Positions 37,346-44,712 of a stretch of 64,000 nucleotides of DNA are shown piece after piece. Below the pieces are notes generated by a model that saw only the letters and a program-made list of their open reading frames with translations, did not search any database and was not told the origin of the DNA. A program made the translations under genes and the position numbers. Every line of letters starts with the position of its first letter. Position 1 is the stretch's first letter. Source of the stretch: Bacteroidales bacterium UBA5833 (lineage in GTDB: Bacteria > Bacteroidota > Bacteroidia > Bacteroidales > Lentimicrobiaceae); contig DJGZ01000051.1 in NCBI GenBank assembly GCA_002433025.1, forward strand, positions 1 to 64,000. Reading direction: 5' to 3'.

Positions 37346-39049
37346 TTAACTTTTTGCTTTTGCCCAGGAATCTTTTAACGCAACGGTGCGGTTAAAAACG
37401 GGTTTCGCGGCCGTTGTATCGCTGTCGGCGCAGAAGTAACCCAGGCGTTCAAACTGGAATTTATCCAGGGGTTTCGTATTGGCAGCGAAGGGTTCAACAT
37501 AACCCCTGATCACTTTCAGTGAATCCGGATTCAGGTTTTTCTTGTAGTCCTCCCCTTCCGGCACATCTTCGGGATCTTCCGACATAAACAAACGGTCGTA
37601 AAGCCGGATTTCCGCTTCAACGGCGTGTGCGGCGGAAACCCAGTGCAGCGTTCCTTTTACTTTGCGGTTGCTTTCGGGCCTTCCGCTCAGGGTTTCGGGA
37701 TCGTAGGTGCAGTGTATCTCCGTTATTTCTCCGCTTACCGGATCTTTCACCACTGACTCGCATTTGATGATGTAGGCATATTTCAGCCTGACCTCGCGCC
37801 CGGGAGCCAGCCTGAAAAATTTTGAAGGCGGATCTTCCATGAAATCTTCGCGTTCGATGTACAGCTCCCTGGTAAAAGGTACCTTACGGGTGCCTGCTTC
37901 CGGATCTTCCGGATTGTTTACAGCCGGCATCTCCTCGGTCAGTCCCTCAGGATAGTTGTCGATGATCAGTTTCACGGGATTGAGCACTCCCATCACCCGC
38001 TGGGCTTTCTTGTTGAGGTCTTCCCTTATACAGAATTCCAGAAGCCCCACATCGATCACATTTTCGCGCTTGGCAACACCTACCAGATCGGAGAAATTAC
38101 GGATGGATTCAGGTGTATATCCCCTGCGGCGAAGCCCCGAAATGGTCGGCATACGCGGGTCGTCCCAGCCGCTTACATAATTGTTTTTAACCAGCTCAAG
38201 CAGCTTACGCTTGCTCATCACCGTATAGGTCACGTTGAGGCGGGCAAACTCGATCTGCTGCGGGGCGAAAATCTCCAGTTCGCGAATACACCAGTCGTAC
38301 AACGGACGGTGAACTTCAAACTCAAGGGTGCAGATGCTGTGCGTAATGCCTTCGATGCTGTCGCTCTGCCCGTGGGCAAAGTCGTACATGGGATAGATGC
38401 ACCACTGGTTTCCGGTGCGGTGATGCTCGGTGTGGATGATGCGGTAGAGAATGGGATCGCGCATGTGCATATTGGGCGAAGCCATATCGATTTTGGCCCG
38501 GAGTACCCGGCTGCCGTCGGGGAATTCGCCGGCTTTCATTCTGCGGAAAAGGTCCAGATTTTCTTCCGGTGTGCGGTTGCGGTAGGGGCTTTCCTGACCC
38601 GGACGGGTAGGCGTTCCTTTCTGTTCGGCAATCTGTTCTGCCGTCAGGTCGCATACATAAGCCTTCCCTTTCAGAATCAGCTTTTCGGCAAATTCATACA
38701 GCATCGGGAAATAATCGGAGGCGTAAAACTCACGTCCCTCCCAGTCGAAACCCAGCCAGTGCACATCGTAACGGATGGAATCCACGTATTCAACATCTTC
38801 CTTTACCGGGTTGGTATCGTCGAAACGGAGGTTGCATTTTCCGTTGTATTTCAGGGCAGTTCCGAAATTCAGGCAGATCGACTTGGCATGTCCGATGTGC
38901 AGGTATCCGTTGGGCTCCGGTGGAAAACGCGTGTGTACACGCCCGCCGTTCTTGCCGTTGCGGATATCCTCTTCAATCATCGCATGGATAAAGTTTGCCG
39001 GGGTCTTGTTTTCGCCGGTGTTTTCCGATACAGTTTTGCTGTCGCTCAT
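37346..39049 (-). CDS. glnS: Glutamine--tRNA ligase
   Basis: 567 residues. A class I synthetase that attaches glutamine directly to tRNA-Gln. Motifs are PPEPNGYLHIGHAKS (about 43-57; HIGH) and VMSKRKLLEL (KMSKS-type, about 277-286), followed by the two beta-barrel anticodon-binding domains. A TATCTTTG -7 box sits at 39078-39085 (minus strand), next to the heptamer repeat. The next gene downstream is its own substrate, tRNA-Gln. With glnS present, the indirect GatCAB route is not required for Gln-tRNA here. Confidence 0.98.
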   Translation of the reverse strand: MSDSKTVSENTGENKTPANFIHAMIEEDIRNGKNGGRVHTRFPPEPNGYLHIGHAKSICLNFGTALKYNGKCNLRFDDTNPVKEDVEYVDSIRYDVHWLGFDWEGREFYASDYFPMLYEFAEKLILKGKAYVCDLTAEQIAEQKGTPTRPGQESPYRNRTPEENLDLFRRMKAGEFPDGSRVLRAKIDMASPNMHMRDPILYRIIHTEHHRTGNQWCIYPMYDFAHGQSDSIEGITHSICTLEFEVHRPLYDWCIRELEIFAPQQIEFARLNVTYTVMSKRKLLELVKNNYVSGWDDPRMPTISGLRRRGYTPESIRNFSDLVGVAKRENVIDVGLLEFCIREDLNKKAQRVMGVLNPVKLIIDNYPEGLTEEMPAVNNPEDPEAGTRKVPFTRELYIEREDFMEDPPSKFFRLAPGREVRLKYAYIIKCESVVKDPVSGEITEIHCTYDPETLSGRPESNRKVKGTLHWVSAAHAVEAEIRLYDRLFMSEDPEDVPEGEDYKKNLNPDSLKVIRGYVEPFAANTKPLDKFQFERLGYFCADSDTTAAKPVFNRTVALKDSWAKAKS

Positions 39050-39094
39050 GCCTTGGCAGTTTTTATTTTTAAGGGTGCAAAGATACGGAATTGC

Positions 39095-39127
39095 GATTTC
39101 GGATTTCGGATTTCGGATTTCGGATTT
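39095..39127. repeat. Tandem heptamer repeat (GATTTCG x 4.7)
   Basis: Four exact GATTTCG units (39095-39122) plus GATTT, in the gap between mntP and glnS, immediately upstream of the glnS -7 box. The reverse complement unit occurs at 82-101. Confidence 0.92.
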
Positions 39128-39181
39128 GCAGGAATTGTGTGATAATGACCTTACGGCAAGCCTTTAGCTGTGGTCCTTGTG

Positions 39182-39763
39182 CTAAAACCCTAGATGTTCT
39201 GTCAGTATTTTTAATCCAATACCGATAAGGATTATACCTCCCAGCAGCTCCATCCGTTTCCCGAGCCTGCTTCCTGCTTTTTTTCCGAAAAGAATGCCCA
39301 GCATCGACATGATGAAGGTGACGCTTCCTATCATCAGCACCGGAATAAGTATCGCCAGCCAAACCGGGGTTTCTGGTGTTTCGATCAGGGCAAAACTGAT
39401 CCCTACTACAAAGGCATCGATGCTGGTTGCCAGCGACATGGTCAGCAGCACTGCCGGCTTTAAGGGATTGAACCCGTTCCTTTCTTCATCCGCTTTCAGG
39501 CTTTCCGTGATCATTTTAATACCCAGGAGTGACAAAAGCCCGAAGGCAATCCAATGGTCGTAGTCGGCCAGGTAGTTGCGGATGCCTGTGCCGGCGGTCC
39601 AGCCGAGCAGTGGCATAAACGCCTGAAAAAAAGCCAGGCTGAGGGCAATGATAACCGCTTTCGGAAACCGGATACCGGGCAGCATCAGTCCGCTGCTTAC
39701 CGATACGGCAAACGAATCAAAAGAAAGGCTTAAGGCCAGCAGAAATAATGTAAGCAGTTCCAT
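39182..39763 (-). CDS. mntP: MntP-type manganese efflux pump
   Basis: 193 residues when started at the ATG at 39763 (MELLTLFLLAL); the frame is open for 40 more codons upstream but they are polar and unlike the family. Six membrane helices in two three-helix halves, each with the conserved acidic signature: SLSFDSFAVSVSSG (about 12-25) and ATSIDAFVVGISFAL (about 110-124). MntP exports Mn2+ and protects against its excess. In many bacteria it is controlled by a yybP-ykoY riboswitch or MntR; no such leader is evident here. It is divergent from the GNAT gene. Confidence 0.93.
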   Translation of the reverse strand: MELLTLFLLALSLSFDSFAVSVSSGLMLPGIRFPKAVIIALSLAFFQAFMPLLGWTAGTGIRNYLADYDHWIAFGLLSLLGIKMITESLKADEERNGFNPLKPAVLLTMSLATSIDAFVVGISFALIETPETPVWLAILIPVLMIGSVTFIMSMLGILFGKKAGSRLGKRMELLGGIILIGIGLKILTEHLGF

Positions 39764-39916
39764 AATCGCGGCAAAAGTAGGGCAATTTAAATTATTCCGG
39801 AATTTTCCCACCCGCTGTTTTGCATCCTTTTTCTGTACTTTTGGGCACCGATCGTCCTGCCTGTCAAATGCAGGACTGAGCATTTCTCCTTTGTTGAACT
39901 AAAAAGGGATGAGCAT

Positions 39917-40402
39917 ATGGTTTCAGAGAATTACCGGAGAATGATGCAGCTGATTGATCAGGTTTTTGCCGTGAAAAACGACCCTGAACAGCTGGATGTG
40001 GATGAAAAGGTAATGCGGCATCTTCTGCGTCTGCATCCGGCCACATTTGCGGAGCATTCCGACGAAAACGGACCGGTGGCCTGGGTGCTGGTCATCCCCA
40101 CCACGCTTGCGCTGATGCAGCGGTTTATCCGTTCGGAAATCAACGAAAAGCAGCTGGTTGACCATACTCCGACAGATAAGCCGCTGGAAGCCCTCTACCT
40201 ATGCTCGGCAACGGTACTTGAGGAATACCGCCGGCAGGGACTTGCCCTCCGGCTTGCGCTGGAATCCATTGAAAAAATCAGACAGCAGCACCCATTGAAA
40301 GCCTTGTTTGTGTGGCCGTTCAGCGATGAAGGCGATGCAGCCGCGGAGGCCATTGCGGCGGAGGCCAGGCTGCCGCTGTACAAGCGCGAAAAAAGAGATT
40401 AG
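39917..40402 (+). CDS. GNAT-family N-acetyltransferase-like protein
   Basis: 161 residues. The acetyl-CoA-binding motif A can be read as LYLCSATVLEEYRRQGLALRL (about 95-114), with the RRQGLA loop standing in for the usual Q/RxxGxG/A. The N-terminal half is weakly recognisable. The C-terminus is basic and ends in KREKRD. A TACTTTTG -7 box lies at 39836-39843. It ends just before the terminator hairpin shared with tRNA-Cys. Substrate unknown. Confidence 0.78.
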   Translation: MVSENYRRMMQLIDQVFAVKNDPEQLDVDEKVMRHLLRLHPATFAEHSDENGPVAWVLVIPTTLALMQRFIRSEINEKQLVDHTPTDKPLEALYLCSATVLEEYRRQGLALRLALESIEKIRQQHPLKALFVWPFSDEGDAAAEAIAAEARLPLYKREKRD

Positions 40403-40404
40403 GG

Positions 40405-40445
40405 TAAAAAAAAGCACCTGCAAATCCGGTTTGCAGATGCTTTTT
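40405..40445 (-). terminator. Bidirectional terminator between GNAT gene and tRNA-Cys
   Basis: AAAAAGCA-C-CTGCAAA and TTTGCAG-A-TGCTTTTT form a long stem with one mismatch and a 5-base loop, with A and T runs on both sides; it serves tRNA-Cys on the minus strand and the GNAT gene on the plus strand. Confidence 0.85.
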
Positions 40446-40447
40446 GG

Positions 40448-40518
40448 AGGTCTCGAGCGGATTCGAACCGCTGTAGAAGGTTTTGCAGACCTCTGCCTAG
40501 CCACTCGGCCACGAGACC
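40448..40518 (-). tRNA. tRNA-Cys (anticodon GCA)
   Basis: 71 bases. Acceptor stem GGTCTCG/CGAGACC is perfect, with discriminator U73, a tRNA-Cys identity element. Anticodon stem GAGGT/ACCTT with loop CTGCAAA gives anticodon GCA. T-arm AGCGG-TTCGAAT-CCGCT. CCA is not encoded. Confidence 0.95.
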
Positions 40519-40529
40519 CTTTGGGGTTG

Positions 40530-40563
40530 CAAATATACAAAAATTCCAAAAATACGAATACAA
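40530..40563 (-). promoter_or_regulatory. Promoter of tRNA-Cys
   Basis: On the minus strand, TTG (40563-40561), 23 bases, then TATATTTG (40537-40530). The start of transcription would fall about 5 bases before the tRNA. Confidence 0.55.
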
Positions 40564-40590
40564 AAGATCGCCTGTAAAAATTCCGGTAAA

Positions 40591-40803
40591 TCAATCAGTT
40601 GGGGTTGCCGCCTCTTTATCCTTCTTTTTCCCGTATGTGGGCAGGCAATCGGGACAGAGGCAGTTGTTGTATTCAAGTTTTAATTTTTCAAGGTTTTCAG
40701 GGCTGATGCTGTAATCGAAACACCAGCACCCCGGGGCATGCAGGCATTCAAAGGTTTTGCCGCAACGTGGACAGGTTTTCAGGGAGGATTGTTTTTCACT
40801 CAT
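40591..40803 (-). CDS. Cysteine-rich CWC family small protein
   Basis: 70 residues if started at Met4 of the longest frame (40803; the extended start is 40812). Eight cysteines in CxxCGKxFxC, APGCWC and NNCLCPDCLP patterns match the cysteine-rich CWC family, probable zinc- or metal-binding domains. The start overlaps the end of folB by about 8 bases, so it is translationally coupled to folB. No function is established for the family. Confidence 0.85.
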   Translation of the reverse strand: MSEKQSSLKTCPRCGKTFECLHAPGCWCFDYSISPENLEKLKLEYNNCLCPDCLPTYGKKKDKEAATPTD

Positions 40804-41161
40804 AAATGTCATCGCTGCTCAGGGTTACACAAACCCGTTCAATTTTGCCGCCCAGGGGAGGATTCAGCTTGGAGATTTTTACCTCGGCATCGGTCACATC
40901 CGGGAAACGGGCATGTACCGCTTTCAGGATACGGTGGGCCACATGCTCCAGCAGGTGCGATTTCTGCTCCATTTCCTGTTTAACTGTCTGGTAAACGGAC
41001 AGATAGTTAACCGTATCGTGCAGGCTGTCGCTGTGCTCGGCACGGTTGGTATCCACCTGAATAAACAGGTCAACGATGAAGCGGGTGCCGATGACCTGCT
41101 CTTCTTTGAAATGCCCGTGGTACGAGAAAAACTCCATACCCTCTATCGAAATCATGCCCAT
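40796..41161 (-). CDS. folB: Dihydroneopterin aldolase
   Basis: 121 residues, the standard length. FolB converts dihydroneopterin to 6-hydroxymethyl-dihydropterin and glycolaldehyde in tetrahydrofolate synthesis. Family features are GMEFFSYHGHFKEEQ (about 7-21), DTVNYLSVYQTV (about 48-59) with the conserved Tyr, LLEHVAHRIL with the pterin-binding Glu (about 70-79) and VKISKLNPPLGG near the end with the catalytic Lys. The small CWC gene follows with overlap. Other folate genes are not nearby. Confidence 0.95.
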   Translation of the reverse strand: MGMISIEGMEFFSYHGHFKEEQVIGTRFIVDLFIQVDTNRAEHSDSLHDTVNYLSVYQTVKQEMEQKSHLLEHVAHRILKAVHARFPDVTDAEVKISKLNPPLGGKIERVCVTLSSDDIYE

Positions 41162-41237
41162 GATCAGTCAGTTTTAAACCGGGTTTAAACAAAGATATGC
41201 AAAAACCATTCAATGGTGCATTCAGCAGGCAAACTTG

Positions 41238-41939
41238 TTATTCTTTAACAAAATACCTGAAAGGATTATAACTGATCCCTGTATCAAATACATCCACCTG
41301 TTCCCGTTTTTTCAGAAATCCGACGATGCGGTAGGTGAGGGGGGTGAATACAATTTCAACCCCTGATTTGAAGATGTAGTTGGAAATAATAATTGAGATC
41401 AGCAGGCTGTCGGGCATGGTTCCGTAAAACGCGATCAGGCAGAAGATGGCGGTGTCAATACCTTCGCCGATCAGGGTGGAACCAATGGTACGCACCCAAA
41501 GGTACTTCCCTTTTGTTCTTATTTTAAGTTTCGACATAAGGTAAGCATTCGAAAAGGCGCCGGCAAAGTAAGCCACCAGGCTGGCCAGAACGATCCGCGG
41601 TACAAAGCCGAGCAACGACTCGTATGCTTGCTGATTGGTCCATCCTTCGGCCGGTGGAAGCTCCTGCACAATCCACAACACCAGCGACATCAGCAGGGCC
41701 GCCCCGAAACCTGTCCAGATAACTTTGCGTGAGCGCTGATAACCGTAAACTTCCGTAAGGATATCCCCGAATATGTAACTGAGGGGGAAGAGGATGGTTC
41801 CGCCGTCGAACGTAAAAAGCCAGAGGGAGGTGATTTTTGTGGAGGCAAGGTTGGAAATCAGGAGAATGGCTACAAAAAGTGCCATAATCACATCAAAATA
41901 CCTGAAATGAACCTTGCCGGATTGCACTGAGTCGTTCAT
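41238..41939 (-). CDS. Queuosine precursor transporter (YhhQ/VUT family)
   Basis: 233 residues, about six membrane helices. Characteristic segments are FPLSYIFGDILTEVYGYQRSR (about 51-70) and WVRTIGSTLIGEGIDTAIFC (about 148-167), both hallmarks of the VUT/YhhQ family that imports preQ0/preQ1 for queuosine modification of tRNA. A TATTTTTG -7 element is at 41962-41969 (minus strand). No preQ1 riboswitch was recognised in the short leader. Placement next to mgtE is probably incidental. Confidence 0.92.
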   Translation of the reverse strand: MNDSVQSGKVHFRYFDVIMALFVAILLISNLASTKITSLWLFTFDGGTILFPLSYIFGDILTEVYGYQRSRKVIWTGFGAALLMSLVLWIVQELPPAEGWTNQQAYESLLGFVPRIVLASLVAYFAGAFSNAYLMSKLKIRTKGKYLWVRTIGSTLIGEGIDTAIFCLIAFYGTMPDSLLISIIISNYIFKSGVEIVFTPLTYRIVGFLKKREQVDVFDTGISYNPFRYFVKE

Positions 41940-42037
41940 TATATTTTGTATTATCAGGCTGCAAAAATACGATAATCCTTCAGAATGAATTCCTCTTCCT
42001 GAAATGCAATCAGGTCCGGCAGGGGAGGAGCGGGGCC

Positions 42038-43381
42038 TTACAGGCCCATATACCAGGAAGCAATTGAAAAATAGATTACTACTCCGGAAATATCGGCAAT
42101 GGAAGTGATGAGCGGAGCACTGGCCGTGGCCGGGTCGAGTTTCAGTTTTGTAAAGATAAACGGGGTGATCATGCCGATCAGGCTGCCTGACATTACTGCC
42201 AGAATCATGGTGGCGGCAACCACAACAATATGTTGCGGGGCGCGCACGCTGGCAATCAGGCTTACGCCTGCCGCCATGGTGACCCCAAGCAGGAAGGAAA
42301 CCAGGAATTCCCTGCCCAGCAGTCTGAACCAGTCTTTGGTTTCCACATCACCGATCGCCAGTGAACGGATCATCAGGGTGGCCGACTGTGCCCCGGCGTT
42401 TCCTCCGCTACCGATCAGCAAAGGAAGGAAGAAAATCAGTGATACGGCCGATTGTATCACACCTTCGAAAGTCGCCAGGGCAGCCCCCGAAAATACATTC
42501 ATAAACACAAGCAGGATCAGCCAGAGGATGCGCTTTTGATAAAGGAAAAAGATTTTGGCTTTCAGCGGATTGACGATGGCTGCCTGGAATGATCCGAATT
42601 TGTGAAAGTCTTCGGTGGTTTCCTCTTCCACAACGTCCATCACGTCATCGACCGTTACAATGCCCAGCAGCAGGCCTTCCGAATCAATCACCGGCAGCGC
42701 GATGCGGTCCTGATCCTGAAACACCCGTATGGCGATCTCCTGGTCGTCGAAGGCATTGAGCGAAACAAAATGCTCATCCATCAGGTCCCTGATATGCTGT
42801 TCGGGATCGGCCAGAATGATTTCCCGGATGCGGATATCGTCGATCAGTTTCCAGTTTTCATCAACTACATAAATCAGGTTGAGGGTTTCCGAATCCCTGC
42901 CGTACATCCGGATATGTTTCAACGCCTGCTCGACTGTAAAATCGGGTTTTACTGCAACAAATTCGGGCGTCATCAACCTCCCGATGCTGTGCTCCGGATA
43001 TCCGAGCAGACGGGTGGCAATAAGCCGCTCTTCCGGCGACAACAGCTGTATCAGCCGTTGGGTAATGTTGCCAGGAAGTTCTTCGAAAAACGCCGTACGG
43101 TCATCGGGATCCAGGTCGTTGAGCAGGCCTGCTACCCGGTTGACATTTTTGGCCAGCCCTTCGATGATTTGCTCCTGCGTTTCGTGTTCCAGGTATTGAA
43201 AGGTGTTTTTAGCCTTCTCCCTGGGCAGTAGGCGGAACAGAATGACGTCGTCCTGCTCTGGCAACTCGTCAATGATCTCGGCAATCAGGATAGGATCCAT
43301 ATCCTCCAGCTCATGCCTGAGGGCACTCCAGTCTTTTTCCCTGATCAGATCTTCGAAAAATGTGATATCGGTTTCACCCAT
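42038..43381 (-). CDS. mgtE: Magnesium transporter MgtE
   Basis: 447 residues, normal length. N-terminal helical superhelix (about 15-130) that senses cytoplasmic Mg2+, a CBS pair (about 135-255) that binds Mg2+ and gates the pore, and five membrane helices (about 285-447) with the signature LLIGSGGNAGAQSATLMIRS and the C-terminal LDPATASAPLITSIAD. MgtE is a Mg2+ channel gated shut by high internal Mg2+. Unlike most genes here it has a strong Shine-Dalgarno (AAGGAG, 8 bases before the ATG) and a structured leader, described separately. It lies in the opposite orientation to the deformylase gene. Confidence 0.97.
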   Translation of the reverse strand: MGETDITFFEDLIREKDWSALRHELEDMDPILIAEIIDELPEQDDVILFRLLPREKAKNTFQYLEHETQEQIIEGLAKNVNRVAGLLNDLDPDDRTAFFEELPGNITQRLIQLLSPEERLIATRLLGYPEHSIGRLMTPEFVAVKPDFTVEQALKHIRMYGRDSETLNLIYVVDENWKLIDDIRIREIILADPEQHIRDLMDEHFVSLNAFDDQEIAIRVFQDQDRIALPVIDSEGLLLGIVTVDDVMDVVEEETTEDFHKFGSFQAAIVNPLKAKIFFLYQKRILWLILLVFMNVFSGAALATFEGVIQSAVSLIFFLPLLIGSGGNAGAQSATLMIRSLAIGDVETKDWFRLLGREFLVSFLLGVTMAAGVSLIASVRAPQHIVVVAATMILAVMSGSLIGMITPFIFTKLKLDPATASAPLITSIADISGVVIYFSIASWYMGL

Positions 43382-43494
43382 TGATAGTTCTCCTTACGGG
43401 TATTAGCTGCAAGGAGATACAAACCCCTTGCAGGTTAGTGTTTAATCAGGCCACACGAATAGGGGTCGTCTTTCATGGTCGGGTAATGGTTTGA
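43382..43494 (-). promoter_or_regulatory. mgtE leader with alternative hairpins over the ribosome binding site
   Basis: On the mRNA strand a 10-bp stem with one G-U forms between 43433-43424 (CTGCAAGGGG) and 43416-43407 (CTCCTTGCAG), loop 7 bases. The 3' arm and loop contain TCTCCTT (43417-43411), exactly complementary to the Shine-Dalgarno region AAGGAGA (43395-43389). The two pairings exclude each other. Further upstream GACCCCT (43467-43461) can pair with AGGGGTT of the first arm, so it could release TCTCCTT to mask the SD. A TATCTTTG -7 box at 43507-43500 would start this ~110-base leader. The structure suggests Mg2+-linked or other translational control; this is inference. Confidence 0.5.
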
Positions 43495-43699
43495 GGGTGC
43501 AAAGATAAGTTTTTCCCCCGGAAACCGGTTTTCTCCGCTTCCATTTCCGGACAGATTCTGAACATTTCTTCAATTCACCGGTTCAGTTATATTATCCTGA
43601 AAGCTATTTGAAGTGTTTAAAATCAAATACATAGCTTTTGCAGGCAGATTTATTCATTTAGCGGTTTGCAGTTGCCGTATCTTTGTAAAAATGTTCCCT

Positions 43700-44347
43700 A
43701 TGCGCTATTTGTATTCACTGATTTTATTACTTGCAGTATTTCCGGCCCCTATCTTAAGCCAGAATTTCAATGCATCCGAACAGGCGTTGATCATGTCGGG
43801 GGATACGGCCGGGATGATGCGGGTGTTGCTCAGTACCTCTGCGGATGATCTTGAAGTGCTTACAGCCGAAAGCCGCGGTATCAGTCCTGATGATTCCCTC
43901 CTTCCCCTGCTTTCCCGCCGCATGCTGCTCACCATGCGCGATACTGCCAACCCCGGCGTGGGCATTGCCGCCCCTCAGGTAGGGATTAACCGCAATGTTT
44001 TCTGGCTTCAAAGGTTTGATAAACAGGGATTCCCCTTTGAATTCCTGATTAATCCGCGCATCCTGAGTTATTCTTCTCTTCAGCGCAGGGGAGGGGAAGG
44101 TTGCCTTTCAATTCCGGATACCAGGGGAGAAGTGCTGCGGAGTTATGCCATTATGGTTGAATACCAGGATTATACAGGTGGATGGCATACCGAACTGCTG
44201 GAGGATTTTACTGCCGTCATCTTTCAGCATGAATATGATCACCTCTTAGGTACGCTTTTTACCGACAGGATCAGCGAACAGAAGAATACACCCGCCCTTT
44301 CGCTTCCTGAAGGTTTGGAGCTGTTCATGATGCCTTCCGCACGGTAA
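43700..44347 (+). CDS. def: Peptide deformylase with a signal peptide
   Basis: 215 residues from the ATG at 43700 (MRYLYSLILLLAV). A TATCTTTG -7 box at 43678-43685 predicts transcription starting near 43691, which excludes longer starts. All three deformylase motifs are intact: GVGIAAPQVGI (GxGxAAxQ), EGCLSIP (EGCLS, metal-binding Cys) and FQHEYDHLLG (HExxH). Normal deformylases remove the N-formyl group from nascent proteins in the cytoplasm. Here residues 1-21 form a signal peptide ending ILSQ, and an extra ~65 residues precede motif 1, so the enzyme should be exported. Its substrate outside the cytoplasm is unclear. A cytoplasmic housekeeping enzyme presumably exists elsewhere. Confidence 0.85.
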   Translation: MRYLYSLILLLAVFPAPILSQNFNASEQALIMSGDTAGMMRVLLSTSADDLEVLTAESRGISPDDSLLPLLSRRMLLTMRDTANPGVGIAAPQVGINRNVFWLQRFDKQGFPFEFLINPRILSYSSLQRRGGEGCLSIPDTRGEVLRSYAIMVEYQDYTGGWHTELLEDFTAVIFQHEYDHLLGTLFTDRISEQKNTPALSLPEGLELFMMPSAR

Positions 44348-44363
44348 TTGTAAAGATGAAATG

Positions 44364-44702
44364 CTACTTATTCCCGGATGCCATAAAATACATACTGACC
44401 GATAACAGCAACAGGTTTAAAACCTGTCCGGTGGTAACCGCTGGAACAAATCCCAGATAGAGACTGTAGGCGAACAATAACACCAGCAGCAGCGCTGAAA
44501 TCACGGTTAGCGAGGGTTTTGAGGTGAAACCGCCTGCAAACAGAAGTGTTCCGAACAGCACAAAAGCAAGTGCGATGTAAAATGGCTGGGTCTGGTATTG
44601 CAGGGAAAGGATGGTCTGTCCGTGCTGAAGCACAAGCCAGGTGAGCAATGCGATACGCAGCAGCCATTTGGATAACTGAAGCAACGATTTTACCGGTTTC
44701 AT
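44364..44702 (-). CDS. Small four-helix membrane protein of unknown function
   Basis: 112 residues with about four hydrophobic segments (10-27, 39-58, 63-82, 90-107), no signal peptide and no obvious catalytic residues. It resembles small DoxX-like or integral membrane proteins only in general shape. It starts 10 bases after the stop of aspS on the same strand and is probably co-transcribed. I do not recognise the family. Confidence 0.65.
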   Translation of the reverse strand: MKPVKSLLQLSKWLLRIALLTWLVLQHGQTILSLQYQTQPFYIALAFVLFGTLLFAGGFTSKPSLTVISALLLVLLFAYSLYLGFVPAVTTGQVLNLLLLSVSMYFMASGNK

Positions 44703-44712
44703 CGGAGGGGAG

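Noticed and set aside
41940..42037. preQ1 riboswitch before the queuosine-precursor transporter
   Set aside because: The leader lacks the expected pseudoknot elements and is mostly downstream of the predicted -7 box in an unstructured form.
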